This document shows, in pieces, positions 36,358 through 45,847 of a stretch of DNA of 64,000 nucleotides. Each line of letters begins with the position of its first letter. Within the stretch, counting starts at the first letter, position 1. Source of the DNA: Pseudochrobactrum asaccharolyticum (GTDB lineage: Bacteria > Pseudomonadota > Alphaproteobacteria > Rhizobiales > Rhizobiaceae); contig NZ_QNRH01000004.1 of assembly GCF_003314995.1 (NCBI RefSeq), positions 514,934 through 578,933 on the forward strand, in the 5' to 3' direction. The notes under the pieces were generated by a model. That model saw nothing but the letters and a program-made list of their open reading frames with translations. It was not told the origin of the DNA and did not search any database. Both the position numbers and the translations under genes were made by a program.

Positions 36358-38115
36358 ATGAATATCTTTGCTGATTTCGACGTTAAAATTAAAAAGACAC
36401 TGCAAGATCTTGGATTGAAAGATAAAGACGGCGGTGAACTGGATGTTTCCCGTGTTGGTGTTGAACCGCCGCGTGATGCCACACATGGTGATATTTCCAC
36501 CAATGCGGCCATGGTGCTTTCCAAGGCTGTCGGTGCCAACCCGCGCGAGCTGGCTGCTAAAATTGCTGAAGCGCTGAAAGGTGATGCGGATGTTGCATCT
36601 GTTGATGTGGCAGGTCCGGGCTTTATCAATCTGCGTCTGAATGATGATTACTGGCAGCGTCAGCTTGGCGTTATGCTGGCAGAAGGCACCGATTACGGCC
36701 GTTCAAAAATGGGCGGTATGCGCAAGGTCAATGTGGAATATGTTTCCGCTAACCCGACCGGTCCTATGCATGTCGGTCATTGCCGTGGCGCGGTTGTCGG
36801 CGATGTGCTGGCCAACCTGCTGAAATTTGCCGGTTATGACGTAACCAAAGAATATTATATCAATGATGCCGGTGCGCAGATTGATGTTGTCGCTAAATCC
36901 GTGATGCTGCGTTACCGCGAAGCGCTGGGCGAAGATATTGGTGAAATTCCTGCCGGTCTCTATCCGGGCGATTATCTGGTGCCACTTGGTCAGGCATTGG
37001 CCAAGGAGTTTGGCTCATCGCTGCTGGAAAAGCCGGAAGAAGAAGTTCTGCCGCTGATTAAAGACCGTTCGATTGATGCCATGATGGCGCTGATCCGTGA
37101 TGATCTGGCCTCCCTCAATGTGCATCATGACCTGTTCTTCTCCGAGCGCAGCCTGCATGCTGACCATGCCAAGCTGATCCGCACCGCGATCAACGATTTG
37201 ACGCTCAAAGGCCACGTCTATAAAGGCAAGCTGCCGCCGCCAAAAGGCCAGCTGCCGGATGATTGGGAAGATCGTGAGCAGACATTGCTGCGCTCGACCG
37301 AAGTCGGCGATGATATGGATCGTGCGCTGGTTAAGTCTGACGGCAGCTTCACTTATTTTGCTGCGGACGTTGCATATTTCAAAAACAAGTTTGATCGCGG
37401 CTTTGAGGAAATGATCTATGTCCTCGGTGCGGATCACGGCGGCTATATTAAGCGTCTTGAAGCGGTGGCCAAGGCTGTTGCCGAAGGTAAGGCTGAGCTG
37501 ACGGTGCTGATCTGCCAGATGGTCAAGCTGTTCCGCGATGGCGAGCCGGTGCGTATGTCCAAGCGTTCAGGCCAGTTCATCACACTGCGCGATGTGGTGG
37601 ATGAAGTTGGTTCCGATGCTGTGCGTTTCATGATGCTTTACCGCAAAAATGATGCGTCGCTGGATTTCGATTTTGCCAAGGTGACCGAACAGTCCAAAGA
37701 CAATCCGGTATTCTACGTGCAATATGCATCTGCGCGTGCAAACTCGGTTTTCCGTCAGGCGAAAGAGCAGCTTGGTCTGGAAAAAATCGAGCGTGAAGAG
37801 GCTGCCAAACACCTGTCTCTGCTCACTGATGAGAGCGAAGTGGCGCTGGTGCGTAAGCTCGCGGAATATCCGCGTCTGATCGAAACAGCGGCTATCCATC
37901 AGGAGCCGCACAGGCTCGCATTTTACCTCTATGACCTCGCCAGCGCGTTCCATTCTCAGTGGAATCGTGGCTCGGACAACGCGGACTTACGTTTTATTAA
38001 GGTTAACGATACAAACTTGTCACTTGCCAGGTTAGGGCTTGTGCAGGTTGTTTCTGATGTCTTGGTATCCGGATTGTCGATTATCGGCGCGGACGCTCCG
38101 ACAGAAATGCGCTGA
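36358..38115 (+). CDS. argS: Arginyl-tRNA synthetase
   Basis: Class I aminoacyl-tRNA synthetase (585 residues, usual length). The N-terminal additional domain is followed by the HIGH-type motif HVGH at about 138-141 and the KMSKS-type motif RMSKRSGQ near 399-406. The C-terminal helical anticodon-binding domain contains [17 protein letters not shown] 36358 is the expected start. A terminator follows, so the next gene is probably read from its own promoter. Confidence 0.97.
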   Translation: MNIFADFDVKIKKTLQDLGLKDKDGGELDVSRVGVEPPRDATHGDISTNAAMVLSKAVGANPRELAAKIAEALKGDADVASVDVAGPGFINLRLNDDYWQRQLGVMLAEGTDYGRSKMGGMRKVNVEYVSANPTGPMHVGHCRGAVVGDVLANLLKFAGYDVTKEYYINDAGAQIDVVAKSVMLRYREALGEDIGEIPAGLYPGDYLVPLGQALAKEFGSSLLEKPEEEVLPLIKDRSIDAMMALIRDDLASLNVHHDLFFSERSLHADHAKLIRTAINDLTLKGHVYKGKLPPPKGQLPDDWEDREQTLLRSTEVGDDMDRALVKSDGSFTYFAADVAYFKNKFDRGFEEMIYVLGADHGGYIKRLEAVAKAVAEGKAELTVLICQMVKLFRDGEPVRMSKRSGQFITLRDVVDEVGSDAVRFMMLYRKNDASLDFDFAKVTEQSKDNPVFYVQYASARANSVFRQAKEQLGLEKIEREEAAKHLSLLTDESEVALVRKLAEYPRLIETAAIHQEPHRLAFYLYDLASAFHSQWNRGSDNADLRFIKVNDTNLSLARLGLVQVVSDVLVSGLSIIGADAPTEMR

Positions 38116-38164
38116 ACAGGGTGAGGGCGGTTTAAAGATCGCCCCCGAATATTCAGAGAAAGAC

Positions 38165-38205
38165 CGGCACGAATGGCGCATTTGCTGCGTTTTCGTGCCG
38201 TTTTT
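38165..38205 (+). terminator. Terminator after argS
   Basis: A 9-bp stem CGGCACGAA/TTCGTGCCG with an 18-base loop is followed by TTTTT. Confidence 0.85.
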
Positions 38206-38303
38206 GCAGGAAACTACTGTCAATTTTTGCCCACATTGCCTTGCTATATTGCAATGATAAGGGAGACGTCGGCGGGCGCTCCAGTTGAAATTAGGAAAAC
38301 GCC

Positions 38304-41300
38304 ATGACTGACAGTAGCGTGACGGGCCGCAATCAGAATCACAGTGATGTTCGCGACGAATCGGCGCGGGATAATGATCCGCTGTTTGAATTGTCGCGCA
38401 TTTTTGGCTTTGATGAACCGGCAGAACAAAAAAATATTTATACACCGCAGCCCGAACCGGAATTATCTGCCGAGATGAGCCTTGAGCGGGAATTGATGGC
38501 AGATTTTGATGCCGACTTTGCAGCGGACTTCGCCGCAGAGCCTGAGCAGGCAACGGGCAATTATCGTCCTGAGCCAGCGGCGAATAATTATCAAACTGAG
38601 CCAACGGCAAATAATTATCAATCTGAGCCGGTGGTGAGCAACTACCAGCCTGCGCAGCCGGATTATCGGCCAGCAGCGCCAGCTGTGGCTGAGAGCCGTC
38701 CTTATCAGCATAATGTTGAGCCGCATTTTAGCGGCTATGCACCTTTGCAGCGTGCCTATGCTCCGCAGACACCCGTTGCAGATGATTATGCTGTGCAGCA
38801 ACCGGCAGTCGAGCCGGAAGCAACCCAATATTATGCAGAAACGGATTATGCACCGGCAGCACCTAAGGCTGCGCAGGATTCCTATTACGCGGCTTATTCC
38901 GACCTGCCACAGGCACCGGCATTCTCTGAGCCGGCTCAGGAAGATTATTTTTCCTCTTTCGAGGATGAACTGAGCCAGACTTTAGCGCCGGAGCCTGCGC
39001 CGCAGCCGGTCGCGGATACATCCGCTTTTGATTTCTCCGATATTGGCCGCGAGCCGCAGCAGGAATTTGTTGTGCCGTCCTACAGCGATGCTTTTGCACA
39101 AAGCAAAGCCTTTAGTGAGGCTGCTCAGCAAGCACCTGCCAGCTTCGAGGATGAGCTATCGTTCCTGTTGCAGGATCCTGCACCTGTCGCAGCACCGCTA
39201 CAGCCAGCAGCACCTCGTTATGAAGAGCCTGCATACGCTCCGGCACCAACGGCCTATCAACCGGCCGCTTACAATGAGCCGGTTGCGCCAGAGACTGATT
39301 TTGCGCCGCTCTTCGATGCACCCGCGCCGGAAGTTGCACCTGTCACTACGGATTATGATCCTTATAAATCAGCCGCGCAGGAAAGCTATGCGAATGAACG
39401 TCCGGCTGCTTTGGAGCAGATTGATGATGAGTTTTTCGATGCACCTGATCTGAATAGCTTGCGAAACCGAGCTGCTGCACCACAGACCAACTGGGAGGCG
39501 GAGCAGGCGGAAGATACTGCTGTTAAATCCTTTGCTGATTTGTTTGGTGCCGGTTCTCAGAGTTCAGACTTTGCAGAGCCTGAAGCTGAAGCCAACTACC
39601 AGCCGGAACAGGTTGCTGCTTATGAAGAACCGCAGGGAGAAAGCTTTGACTTCGCCGACGATTTCTTCAATGCAGAACTAACCAATACTGTAGCAGAAGA
39701 ACCGACTTATGAACCGGAACCGGTTGCGCCGCTGGCTCATAATGCTGTTCGCGGTTACTCATCATATACCTTCGGTGCAGCTACTCCGGCTGCAGCAGGT
39801 GCAGAAACCTTTGTAAATCCGTCTGTGGAACGCGCAGCGCCTGCGCCTTATGCTGCTCCGGCTCCGGTAGCTGCTACTCAGTCTTACGAGCAGCCTGCTG
39901 CAACAGATGACTTCTTTAGCAATGATGATTTTGACTTCTCTTTCGATGAAGAAATTCAACCGGAAAATGATTTTTCGATTTCGGATGAAGATGATCTGAA
40001 ATTTGACTTGCCGGAAGAACCGGAGATTCCTGCTTATGAGCCGGTTCAGAGTTCTGTGCGTAAGGCCTTTACGCCTGCTCCGGAAATTGAAACGGTTGTG
40101 GTTTCTGAAAATAAAGTTGAGCAGACACAGGCATTGGATCTGCCGGATGTCAGCTATGGCGATGAAGCAAAAGTAACCGGTCTGAACAGTCTTGAATCTG
40201 AGTTTGCAGAAATCTTCAGCACAATCAGTGTGAATGAGGCTGCCGCACCGGACACAACCAGTGAAGCTGACAAGGCGTTTGAGAATATTCTGCAGGATAA
40301 TTTCGCAGAATTCCATGCCGCCAAAAAAGCCGAACCGCAGGAAGCCGATCTTGGTTATGGCGCCTTGGCCGGTGCCGCAGCCGGTCTTGCCGGTGCCGCA
40401 GCTGCCGGTGCTGCCATGCGCGGTTCCGCACCTCAGGCTCGTGCTGATGCTGCGGGCAATGCCACACAGGATGATTATTATAATCACTGGGCGGCACAAG
40501 GTACGCAATCCGGAGCACTGGCCGGTTCGCAGCCTAATGATTTCGATACCTATAATCTGGGCGAAAACTTTGCCCGTGATGAAGACGAATATACTGAAGT
40601 ACGACCACATGAAAAAACACAACAGCGTAAGCCGTTGTTCTGGGCGGGTGTTGCAGCAGCCGCATTGATCGTTGTGGGTGGCGGTTATTTCATGCTCAAA
40701 TCCGGCGGTGTTGTCGGCGGTGAGCCGGAAGTACTGCGTGCTGACACTCAGCCTGTAAAAGTGCAGCCGGAAAACCCAGGCGGTGCTGTTGTTCCAAATC
40801 AGGATAAGGCGGTTTATGATCAGGTGTCCGGCACCAAGCCAGCGGCTCCTGAGCAGAAAACCCTCATTAATACCGAGGAAGAGCCGGTTGATGTTGGCTT
40901 GCTGGCAGGACAGGACGTAGAAGAAGATCGTCTGATGAATGAAGATGCAGGTAATAGCGGTAATGCTTTGCCGGCAGCGAATAATACTCAGCCGGCCGAG
41001 CGTGAACTCATTACGCCACGTACTGTGAAAACGATGGTTGTTCGTGCTGATGGTACGCTCGTACCGGGTGAAGCACCGGCTGCGCCAAGTGAACCTGCTG
41101 CGACTGATAATGGTCTTGATGAAGCTTCCCGTCTGATCAGCCAGAGCGCAGTACCTGAGCGTCTTGGTAGTGATAAGCCGGCAACTTCGGCACAGAGTGC
41201 TGCTGCGCCACGAGTTGTACAGACACAGACTTTCACAGCATCCGGTGAGCAGGCTAAACCAACTGCGGCTCCGGTTGTACCATCCCGCCCGGCTGAACAA

Positions 41301-41639
41301 CCGGTCAATGTTGTTGGCAATGTCGAGCGTCCTGCACAAAATCAGACACTTCAGCAGGTTGCCAATGCCAATGTAACGACCTCTAATGCACCGGCAGGCA
41401 CGTGGTTCATTCAGGTGGCCTCGCAGCCAAGTGCAGAACTGGCACAGAAAAACTATGCCAATCTGACATCGCGCTACGGCAATATTATCGGTGGCAAGGG
41501 TGTGGATATCAAAAAAGCGGATATTCCGGGCAAAGGTACTTATTACCGTGTTCGTATTCCGGGTGGTTCAAAAGCTGAAGCTGCAGCACTTTGCGATCGT
41601 CTGAAATCCGCCGGTGGCAGCTGCTTCCCGACGCTCTAA
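38304..41639 (+). CDS. Very large SPOR-domain cell-division-type membrane protein
   Basis: 1111-residue bitopic inner-membrane protein. Residues 1 to about 770 are a low-complexity cytoplasmic region rich in Pro, Glu, Ala, Gln and Tyr, including degenerate repeats of the NNYQ.EP type near residues 90-120 and many (F/Y)(D/E)D acidic patches. One membrane segment lies at about 776-795, then a Pro/Ala-rich periplasmic linker, and a C-terminal SPOR domain at about 1030-1111 (WFIQVASQPS to RIPGG). SPOR domains bind glycan strands lacking stem peptides at the division septum. The place between argS and nagZ is conserved in rhizobia. AGGAAA precedes the ATG. Confidence 0.9.
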   Translation: MTDSSVTGRNQNHSDVRDESARDNDPLFELSRIFGFDEPAEQKNIYTPQPEPELSAEMSLERELMADFDADFAADFAAEPEQATGNYRPEPAANNYQTEPTANNYQSEPVVSNYQPAQPDYRPAAPAVAESRPYQHNVEPHFSGYAPLQRAYAPQTPVADDYAVQQPAVEPEATQYYAETDYAPAAPKAAQDSYYAAYSDLPQAPAFSEPAQEDYFSSFEDELSQTLAPEPAPQPVADTSAFDFSDIGREPQQEFVVPSYSDAFAQSKAFSEAAQQAPASFEDELSFLLQDPAPVAAPLQPAAPRYEEPAYAPAPTAYQPAAYNEPVAPETDFAPLFDAPAPEVAPVTTDYDPYKSAAQESYANERPAALEQIDDEFFDAPDLNSLRNRAAAPQTNWEAEQAEDTAVKSFADLFGAGSQSSDFAEPEAEANYQPEQVAAYEEPQGESFDFADDFFNAELTNTVAEEPTYEPEPVAPLAHNAVRGYSSYTFGAATPAAAGAETFVNPSVERAAPAPYAAPAPVAATQSYEQPAATDDFFSNDDFDFSFDEEIQPENDFSISDEDDLKFDLPEEPEIPAYEPVQSSVRKAFTPAPEIETVVVSENKVEQTQALDLPDVSYGDEAKVTGLNSLESEFAEIFSTISVNEAAAPDTTSEADKAFENILQDNFAEFHAAKKAEPQEADLGYGALAGAAAGLAGAAAAGAAMRGSAPQARADAAGNATQDDYYNHWAAQGTQSGALAGSQPNDFDTYNLGENFARDEDEYTEVRPHEKTQQRKPLFWAGVAAAALIVVGGGYFMLKSGGVVGGEPEVLRADTQPVKVQPENPGGAVVPNQDKAVYDQVSGTKPAAPEQKTLINTEEEPVDVGLLAGQDVEEDRLMNEDAGNSGNALPAANNTQPAERELITPRTVKTMVVRADGTLVPGEAPAAPSEPAATDNGLDEASRLISQSAVPERLGSDKPATSAQSAAAPRVVQTQTFTASGEQAKPTAAPVVPSRPAEQPVNVVGNVERPAQNQTLQQVANANVTTSNAPAGTWFIQVASQPSAELAQKNYANLTSRYGNIIGGKGVDIKKADIPGKGTYYRVRIPGGSKAEAAALCDRLKSAGGSCFPTL

Positions 41640-41665
41640 TTTGATAAAAATGTAAAACGCTTTTG

Positions 41666-41702
41666 AAATGCGCTGTGTATGGTCAAAATACGCAGCGCAT
41701 TT
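41666..41702 (+). terminator. Terminator after the SPOR gene
   Basis: Long stem AAATGCGCTGTGTAT/ATACGCAGCGCATTT with one G-U pair and a 7-base loop, then a pyrimidine-rich run. Confidence 0.85.
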
Positions 41703-41815
41703 TCTCTTTATGGGGTATGCAGAGAGTATTATCTGATTTGACGCATTATCGCGGGCGTTAAATGAGCGCATTTAACTGCGAAATGGTTATACAAAAGGCG
41801 AGGAGCATTGCCGCA

Positions 41816-42841
41816 ATGACATTTAAAGCCATGATTACCGGTTTCGAAGGCACAATGCTGACCGAAGCCGAACAGGAATTATTCCGCCGTATTCGTCCAT
41901 GGGGCTTTATTCTGTTTGCCCGCAATGTGGAAAGTTTGGAGCAGTTGCGTGCACTGACCACGCAAATCCGCGAAGTCACCGGTCGTGAAGAGACCCTGAT
42001 TTTTATCGATCAGGAAGGTGGTCGCGTGCAGCGTCTTCGTCCGCCGCTGGTGCCGAATTATCCGTCGGCTTCGCAGATTGGTACGCTTTATGAACAGGAT
42101 GAAGAAAAGGGCATGCGCGCAGCATGGCTGCTTGGACGCCTGCATGCTTTTGATCTGATGAGCGTTGGCATTAATGCCAATTGTTTGCCGGTTCTGGATG
42201 TTCCGGTTGAAGGTTCTCACGAAGTGATTGGCTCACGCGCTTATTCACATGATCCGGAAACGGTTGCAGTGCTGGGTAATGCCGTAGCTGAAGGCCTGAT
42301 GGCTGGTGGTGTCTTGCCGGTTATGAAACACATGCCGGGTCATGGCCGTGCTTTTGCTGATAGCCATAAAGAGCTGCCGAGCGTAGATGCGCCTTTGAGT
42401 GAACTCTGCGCCCGCGATTTTGTGCCGTTCTGCCAGCTGGACGATCTGCCAGCAGCGATGACTGCACATATTGTTTATAAAGCGCTTGATCCGGAACGTC
42501 CTGCAACGCTGTCACCGGTTGTGATCAATTGCGTTATCCGCGATATGCTGGATTATGATGGCTTGCTGATGAGCGATGATATTTCCATGAAAGCCCTGTC
42601 CGGCAATCTGGATGATATTGCCCGCGATATTATTGCAGCCGGTTGTGATGTGGTTTTACATTGCAGTGGTGTGCTGGAAGAAACTGTTGCGGTTGCTGCA
42701 GCGATCCCTGAATTGAAAGACGAAAGCTTGCGCCGTGCGGAACTGGCAGAAGTCTTTGCAGGAGAGGCCGACCTTAGCAATGAAGCGGCAATTCGTGCCG
42801 AGTTCGACGCGTTCTTTCCTGTAGAAGTTGCAACTGCTTAA
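41816..42841 (+). CDS. nagZ: Beta-N-acetylhexosaminidase NagZ
   Basis: Glycoside hydrolase family 3 enzyme (341 residues, cytoplasmic) that removes GlcNAc from anhydromuropeptides in cell-wall recycling. The family motif KHMPGHGRA with the flexible catalytic loop, IDQEGGRVQRLR and the nucleophile Asp in MSDDISMKAL are all present. The frame is open from 41762, but ATG 41816, with GAGGAG eleven bases upstream, gives the usual N-terminus. Followed by scpA at 33 bases. Confidence 0.93.
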   Translation: MTFKAMITGFEGTMLTEAEQELFRRIRPWGFILFARNVESLEQLRALTTQIREVTGREETLIFIDQEGGRVQRLRPPLVPNYPSASQIGTLYEQDEEKGMRAAWLLGRLHAFDLMSVGINANCLPVLDVPVEGSHEVIGSRAYSHDPETVAVLGNAVAEGLMAGGVLPVMKHMPGHGRAFADSHKELPSVDAPLSELCARDFVPFCQLDDLPAAMTAHIVYKALDPERPATLSPVVINCVIRDMLDYDGLLMSDDISMKALSGNLDDIARDIIAAGCDVVLHCSGVLEETVAVAAAIPELKDESLRRAELAEVFAGEADLSNEAAIRAEFDAFFPVEVATA

Positions 42842-42874
42842 GTCATAGGCAGACACTAAAATATTGGTTGGGCG

Positions 42875-43771
42875 ATGAGTAGTGATACTGCAAAAAATAC
42901 CGGCTCACAGGCACCAAAGGCAGATGTGCCTATGGATGATCTGTGGCAGGCAGAAGCAGCACTGATCATCCCGCCTGACAGTGCGGAAGATCTGACCCTG
43001 CATGTGGATGTGCAGGGTTTTGAAGGCCCGATGGATTTGCTGCTTCATCTGGCACGCAACCAGAAGGTTGATCTGACGCAGATTTCCGTGCTGGCTTTGG
43101 CCGAGCAATATCTGAAATTTATTGAGCTGGCGCGGGATCGTAAGTTGGAACTGGCAGCCGATTATCTGGTGATGGCGGCATGGCTGGCTTATCTCAAATC
43201 GCGCTTGCTTATCCCGAAGGTGAAAGACGAGGACGGCGAGACCGGTGAGCAACTGGCTTCTGTTTTGCAGTTCCGTCTGAAACGGCTTGAAGCCATGCGT
43301 GATGCAGCGGGCAAACTGGTCAATCGTGACCGGCTGGGACGCGATATTTTTGCCCGTGGTATGCCGGAAACGGTGCTGGTTGAAAAGACCAGCCTTTACA
43401 GCGGATCACTTTATGATTTGCTGACAGCCTATGCTTCGCAGCGTCAGAGGCAGGCGGTCTCCCATGTGCAGATTGCCAAACGGACTGTCTGGTCACTGAA
43501 AGAAGCGCGTGTATTGCTGGTGCGCATGGTCGGTGATTTGCAGGATTGGGTGGCATTGGATGCCTTTTTGCTGGATTATATTGCACGGCCTGAAGATCGG
43601 GCGAGCGCAATAGCCAGTTCCTTCGCCGCCAGTCTGGAACTGGTGCGGGAAGGGAAGATGCAATTACGCCAGAATGCAGCTTTTGAGCCGATTTTCGTGC
43701 GCGCCGCTGATCGCAAGGCAAATGATACGGCATCAGATGATTCAGGCAGTGAAACCAAGGATGAAGCGTGA
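42875..43771 (+). CDS. scpA: Segregation and condensation protein A
   Basis: Kleisin subunit (298 residues) of the SMC-ScpAB condensin that helps organise and segregate the chromosome. The region VQGFEGPMDLLLHLARNQKVD is cut here as GFEGPMDLLLHLAR, the diagnostic N-terminal block that binds SMC; the C-terminal winged-helix part is also present. N- and C-terminal extensions are acidic. Overlaps scpB by 4 bases. Confidence 0.94.
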   Translation: MSSDTAKNTGSQAPKADVPMDDLWQAEAALIIPPDSAEDLTLHVDVQGFEGPMDLLLHLARNQKVDLTQISVLALAEQYLKFIELARDRKLELAADYLVMAAWLAYLKSRLLIPKVKDEDGETGEQLASVLQFRLKRLEAMRDAAGKLVNRDRLGRDIFARGMPETVLVEKTSLYSGSLYDLLTAYASQRQRQAVSHVQIAKRTVWSLKEARVLLVRMVGDLQDWVALDAFLLDYIARPEDRASAIASSFAASLELVREGKMQLRQNAAFEPIFVRAADRKANDTASDDSGSETKDEA

Positions 43772-44496
43772 CTGAGAGTTTTACAGATTTCGCAACGGAT
43801 GAAGATGGTGACGTTGCTGTTATACCTGCGCGTGAAGCCTTGGGCGATGTCGTGCGCATGGTGGAAGCAATTATATTTGCATCCTCCGAGCCGGTATCTG
43901 AGAAAATGCTGCTTGAGCGGCTGCCGGTTGAGGTCGATCTGCTGCCGGTGCTGAAACTGTTGCAGGGAGAATATCGTCTGCGCGGCGTTAATCTGGTGAA
44001 ATCCGGTGATGGCTGGGCCTTTCGTACTGCTTCTGATCTGAGCTTTCTGATGAGCCGCGATCAGGTGAAGCAGAAGAAGCTATCGCGCGCGGCTCTCGAA
44101 GTGCTGGCAATCATCGCCTATCACCAGCCGGTAACGCGAGCCGAAATGGAAGATATCCGCGGCGTGGAAACATCGAAAGGCACATTGGATGTGCTGATGG
44201 AAACCGGCTGGGTAAAGTTGCGTGGCCGCAGACGTACACCGGGGCGTCCGGTGACCTATGGGACGACAGATAGTTTCCTCGATCATTTTGGTCTGGCAGA
44301 GATTCGCGATTTGCCGGGTATGGATGAATTGCGCGGGGCAGGGCTGCTATCCGCCCGTCTGCCGTCAAATTTCTCGGTGCCGATGCCGACTGTGCGTCCG
44401 GATGAGTTGCTGGCGGATGAAGACCCGCTAACCGCCGGTGATATTGAGGAGCTGGGGCTGTTTATGCCCAAAGTGGAAGATGACGATAGCAATTAA
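43768..44496 (+). CDS. scpB: Segregation and condensation protein B (GTG start)
   Basis: ScpB (242 residues) dimerises and binds the centre of ScpA in the condensin complex. Two winged-helix domains are seen, with EAIIFASSEPVSEKML in the first and EVLAIIAYHQPVTRAEME plus RGVETSKGTLDVLME in the second. It starts with a GTG that overlaps the scpA stop (GTGA), so translation is coupled. A family B repeat starts only 6 bases after the stop. Confidence 0.95.
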   Translation: MTESFTDFATDEDGDVAVIPAREALGDVVRMVEAIIFASSEPVSEKMLLERLPVEVDLLPVLKLLQGEYRLRGVNLVKSGDGWAFRTASDLSFLMSRDQVKQKKLSRAALEVLAIIAYHQPVTRAEMEDIRGVETSKGTLDVLMETGWVKLRGRRRTPGRPVTYGTTDSFLDHFGLAEIRDLPGMDELRGAGLLSARLPSNFSVPMPTVRPDELLADEDPLTAGDIEELGLFMPKVEDDDSN

Positions 44497-44502
44497 GGTT
44501 TT

Positions 44503-44608
44503 ATAGCATTTGCGAGCCAAAAGTGAGAACCGGTTTTGCGTCGGATAATGCGTAAAAACAAATAGTTACAGCGGTTCCAACGATTCAGTCTTAACTGGAA
44601 CCGCTGTA
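44503..44608. repeat. Family B 108-bp intergenic repeat, copy 2
   Basis: Starts ATAGCATTTGCGAGCCAAAA, contains the core CGGTTTTGCGTCGGATAATG and ends with the perfect-type palindrome TACAGCGGTTCC...GGAACCGCTGTA. It is nearly identical, in the opposite orientation, to the copy at 49046-49152. The following 270 bases up to tatA show no gene and should hold the tat promoter. Confidence 0.9.
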
Positions 44609-44877
44609 AACGCGTAAAATCCGTTAAAATCGTCATAATTCTGTGCTTCAAAACTTTTATGCAGCGGCGGCATTTATGGTGCGGACAGGCCGGAATAAGG
44701 CATCTGCTGGTTGTTTCTGTGCATGTCGGGTACTTATTTTTGTAACTATGCTGTAGAACAAAGAGAAATTTTGCCGGTTCTGTTTGAACAATGCTGTATT
44801 TGCGCTTAAATAGAGACTGAATTTGGATAATCCTGCTCCGGTATTAATGATCCGAGAGAGCATTTAGGGGATATGAG

Positions 44878-45102
44878 ATGGGTAGTTTTTCGATCTGGCA
44901 CTGGCTTATTGTTCTGGCGGTTGTGCTGCTGCTGTTTGGCCGTGGTAAAATCCCTGAACTGATGGGCGATGTGGCCAAGGGCATCAAAAACTTCAAACAG
45001 GGCATGAATGAGCCTGAAGAAACCGATGTTGCTTCTTCCAAGACCATCGACAATGAGACCGGTGAACAGGTCAAGCCGACTAAAAAAACGACTAAATCGT
45101 AA
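44878..45102 (+). CDS. tatA: Sec-independent protein translocase subunit TatA
   Basis: 74-residue TatA: short N-terminus, one membrane helix (about residues 6-21), the [18 protein letters not shown] hinge and amphipathic helix with its conserved Phe-Gly, and a charged tail. TatA oligomers form the pore for folded, twin-arginine precursors. First gene of tatABC. Confidence 0.95.
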   Translation: MGSFSIWHWLIVLAVVLLLFGRGKIPELMGDVAKGIKNFKQGMNEPEETDVASSKTIDNETGEQVKPTKKTTKS

Positions 45103-45152
45103 TTACGGATCATTCTGCCGGATTGCGCCGCAAAGCGGTGCAATTGATTTTT

Positions 45153-45180
45153 AGCCAAAGTTCAGAGCTGAGCTTTGGCT
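45153..45180. other. Hairpin between tatA and tatB
   Basis: Inverted repeat AGCCAAAG-T-TCAG-AG-CTGA-G-CTTTGGCT, 32 bases before tatB. There is no T run, so it may mark RNA processing or differential stability, consistent with the need for more TatA than TatB/TatC (inference). Confidence 0.55.
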
Positions 45181-45211
45181 AAAGGCGGACAGGTGATGAA
45201 ATGGAACGCCG

Positions 45212-45847
45212 ATGTTAGATATAGGCTGGTCGGAGCTTCTGGTAATTGCGGTTGTGATGATCGTTGTTGTCGGCCCAAAAGATCTTCCGAAAATGTTGCG
45301 TGCCTTTGGCAAGGCCACAGCGAAATTGCGCGCTACGGCAAGCGAATTTCGTACGCATTTCGATGAAGCCATGCGTGAAGCAGAGCTGGATGAGGTCAAG
45401 AAGACCATTGATGGCGTCAAGCAATATGATCCGCGCAAAACGGTAACGGATATTTTTGAGCCGGTACGTACTGCCGGTGATGATCTGCGCAACAGCCTGA
45501 ATAATGCATCACCGAAGCCGGATGAAACGCCTGCGGTTCCCATGGACAGCCCGCTCGATCTTTCAGAAATGAAAGAAGAAGAGGTCAAAGCTGCGCCTGT
45601 GGCGCAACCGGCAACTACAAAAGCTGCTGCTGCACCCGTGGCAGCAGAGCCGGTGAAAAAAGCAACCAAGCCGAGAGTGGAAAAGGCAATAAGTGAGCCG
45701 GCAGAAAAACCTGCGGTGAAACCTGCGCCTAAGAAAACTGCTGCGGCAAAGCCTGCAGAACCTAAAAAAGCAGCGTCTAAACAAGCTGCAACGCCGCGTG
45801 CCAAGCCCGCTGCGAAAACGACAAAAAAGACAGGAACTGAACAGTGA
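45212..45847 (+). CDS. tatB: Sec-independent protein translocase subunit TatB
   Basis: 211-residue TatB with the membrane helix at the extreme N-terminus (MLDIGWSELLVIAVVMIVVV), GPKDLPKMLRAFGK hinge and a long amphipathic helix. The last 80 residues are a Lys/Ala/Pro-rich tail that is longer than in enterobacteria and usual in rhizobia. TatB and TatC form the receptor for twin-arginine signals. The tatC start overlaps its stop. Confidence 0.94.
   Translation: MLDIGWSELLVIAVVMIVVVGPKDLPKMLRAFGKATAKLRATASEFRTHFDEAMREAELDEVKKTIDGVKQYDPRKTVTDIFEPVRTAGDDLRNSLNNASPKPDETPAVPMDSPLDLSEMKEEEVKAAPVAQPATTKAAAAPVAAEPVKKATKPRVEKAISEPAEKPAVKPAPKKTAAAKPAEPKKAASKQAATPRAKPAAKTTKKTGTEQ

Noticed and set aside
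39762..41339. Long antisense open frame (525 codons) opposite the SPOR gene
   Set aside because: It is the shadow of a low-complexity gene whose codon use avoids stops on the other strand; no ribosome-binding site, domain or membrane pattern supports it.
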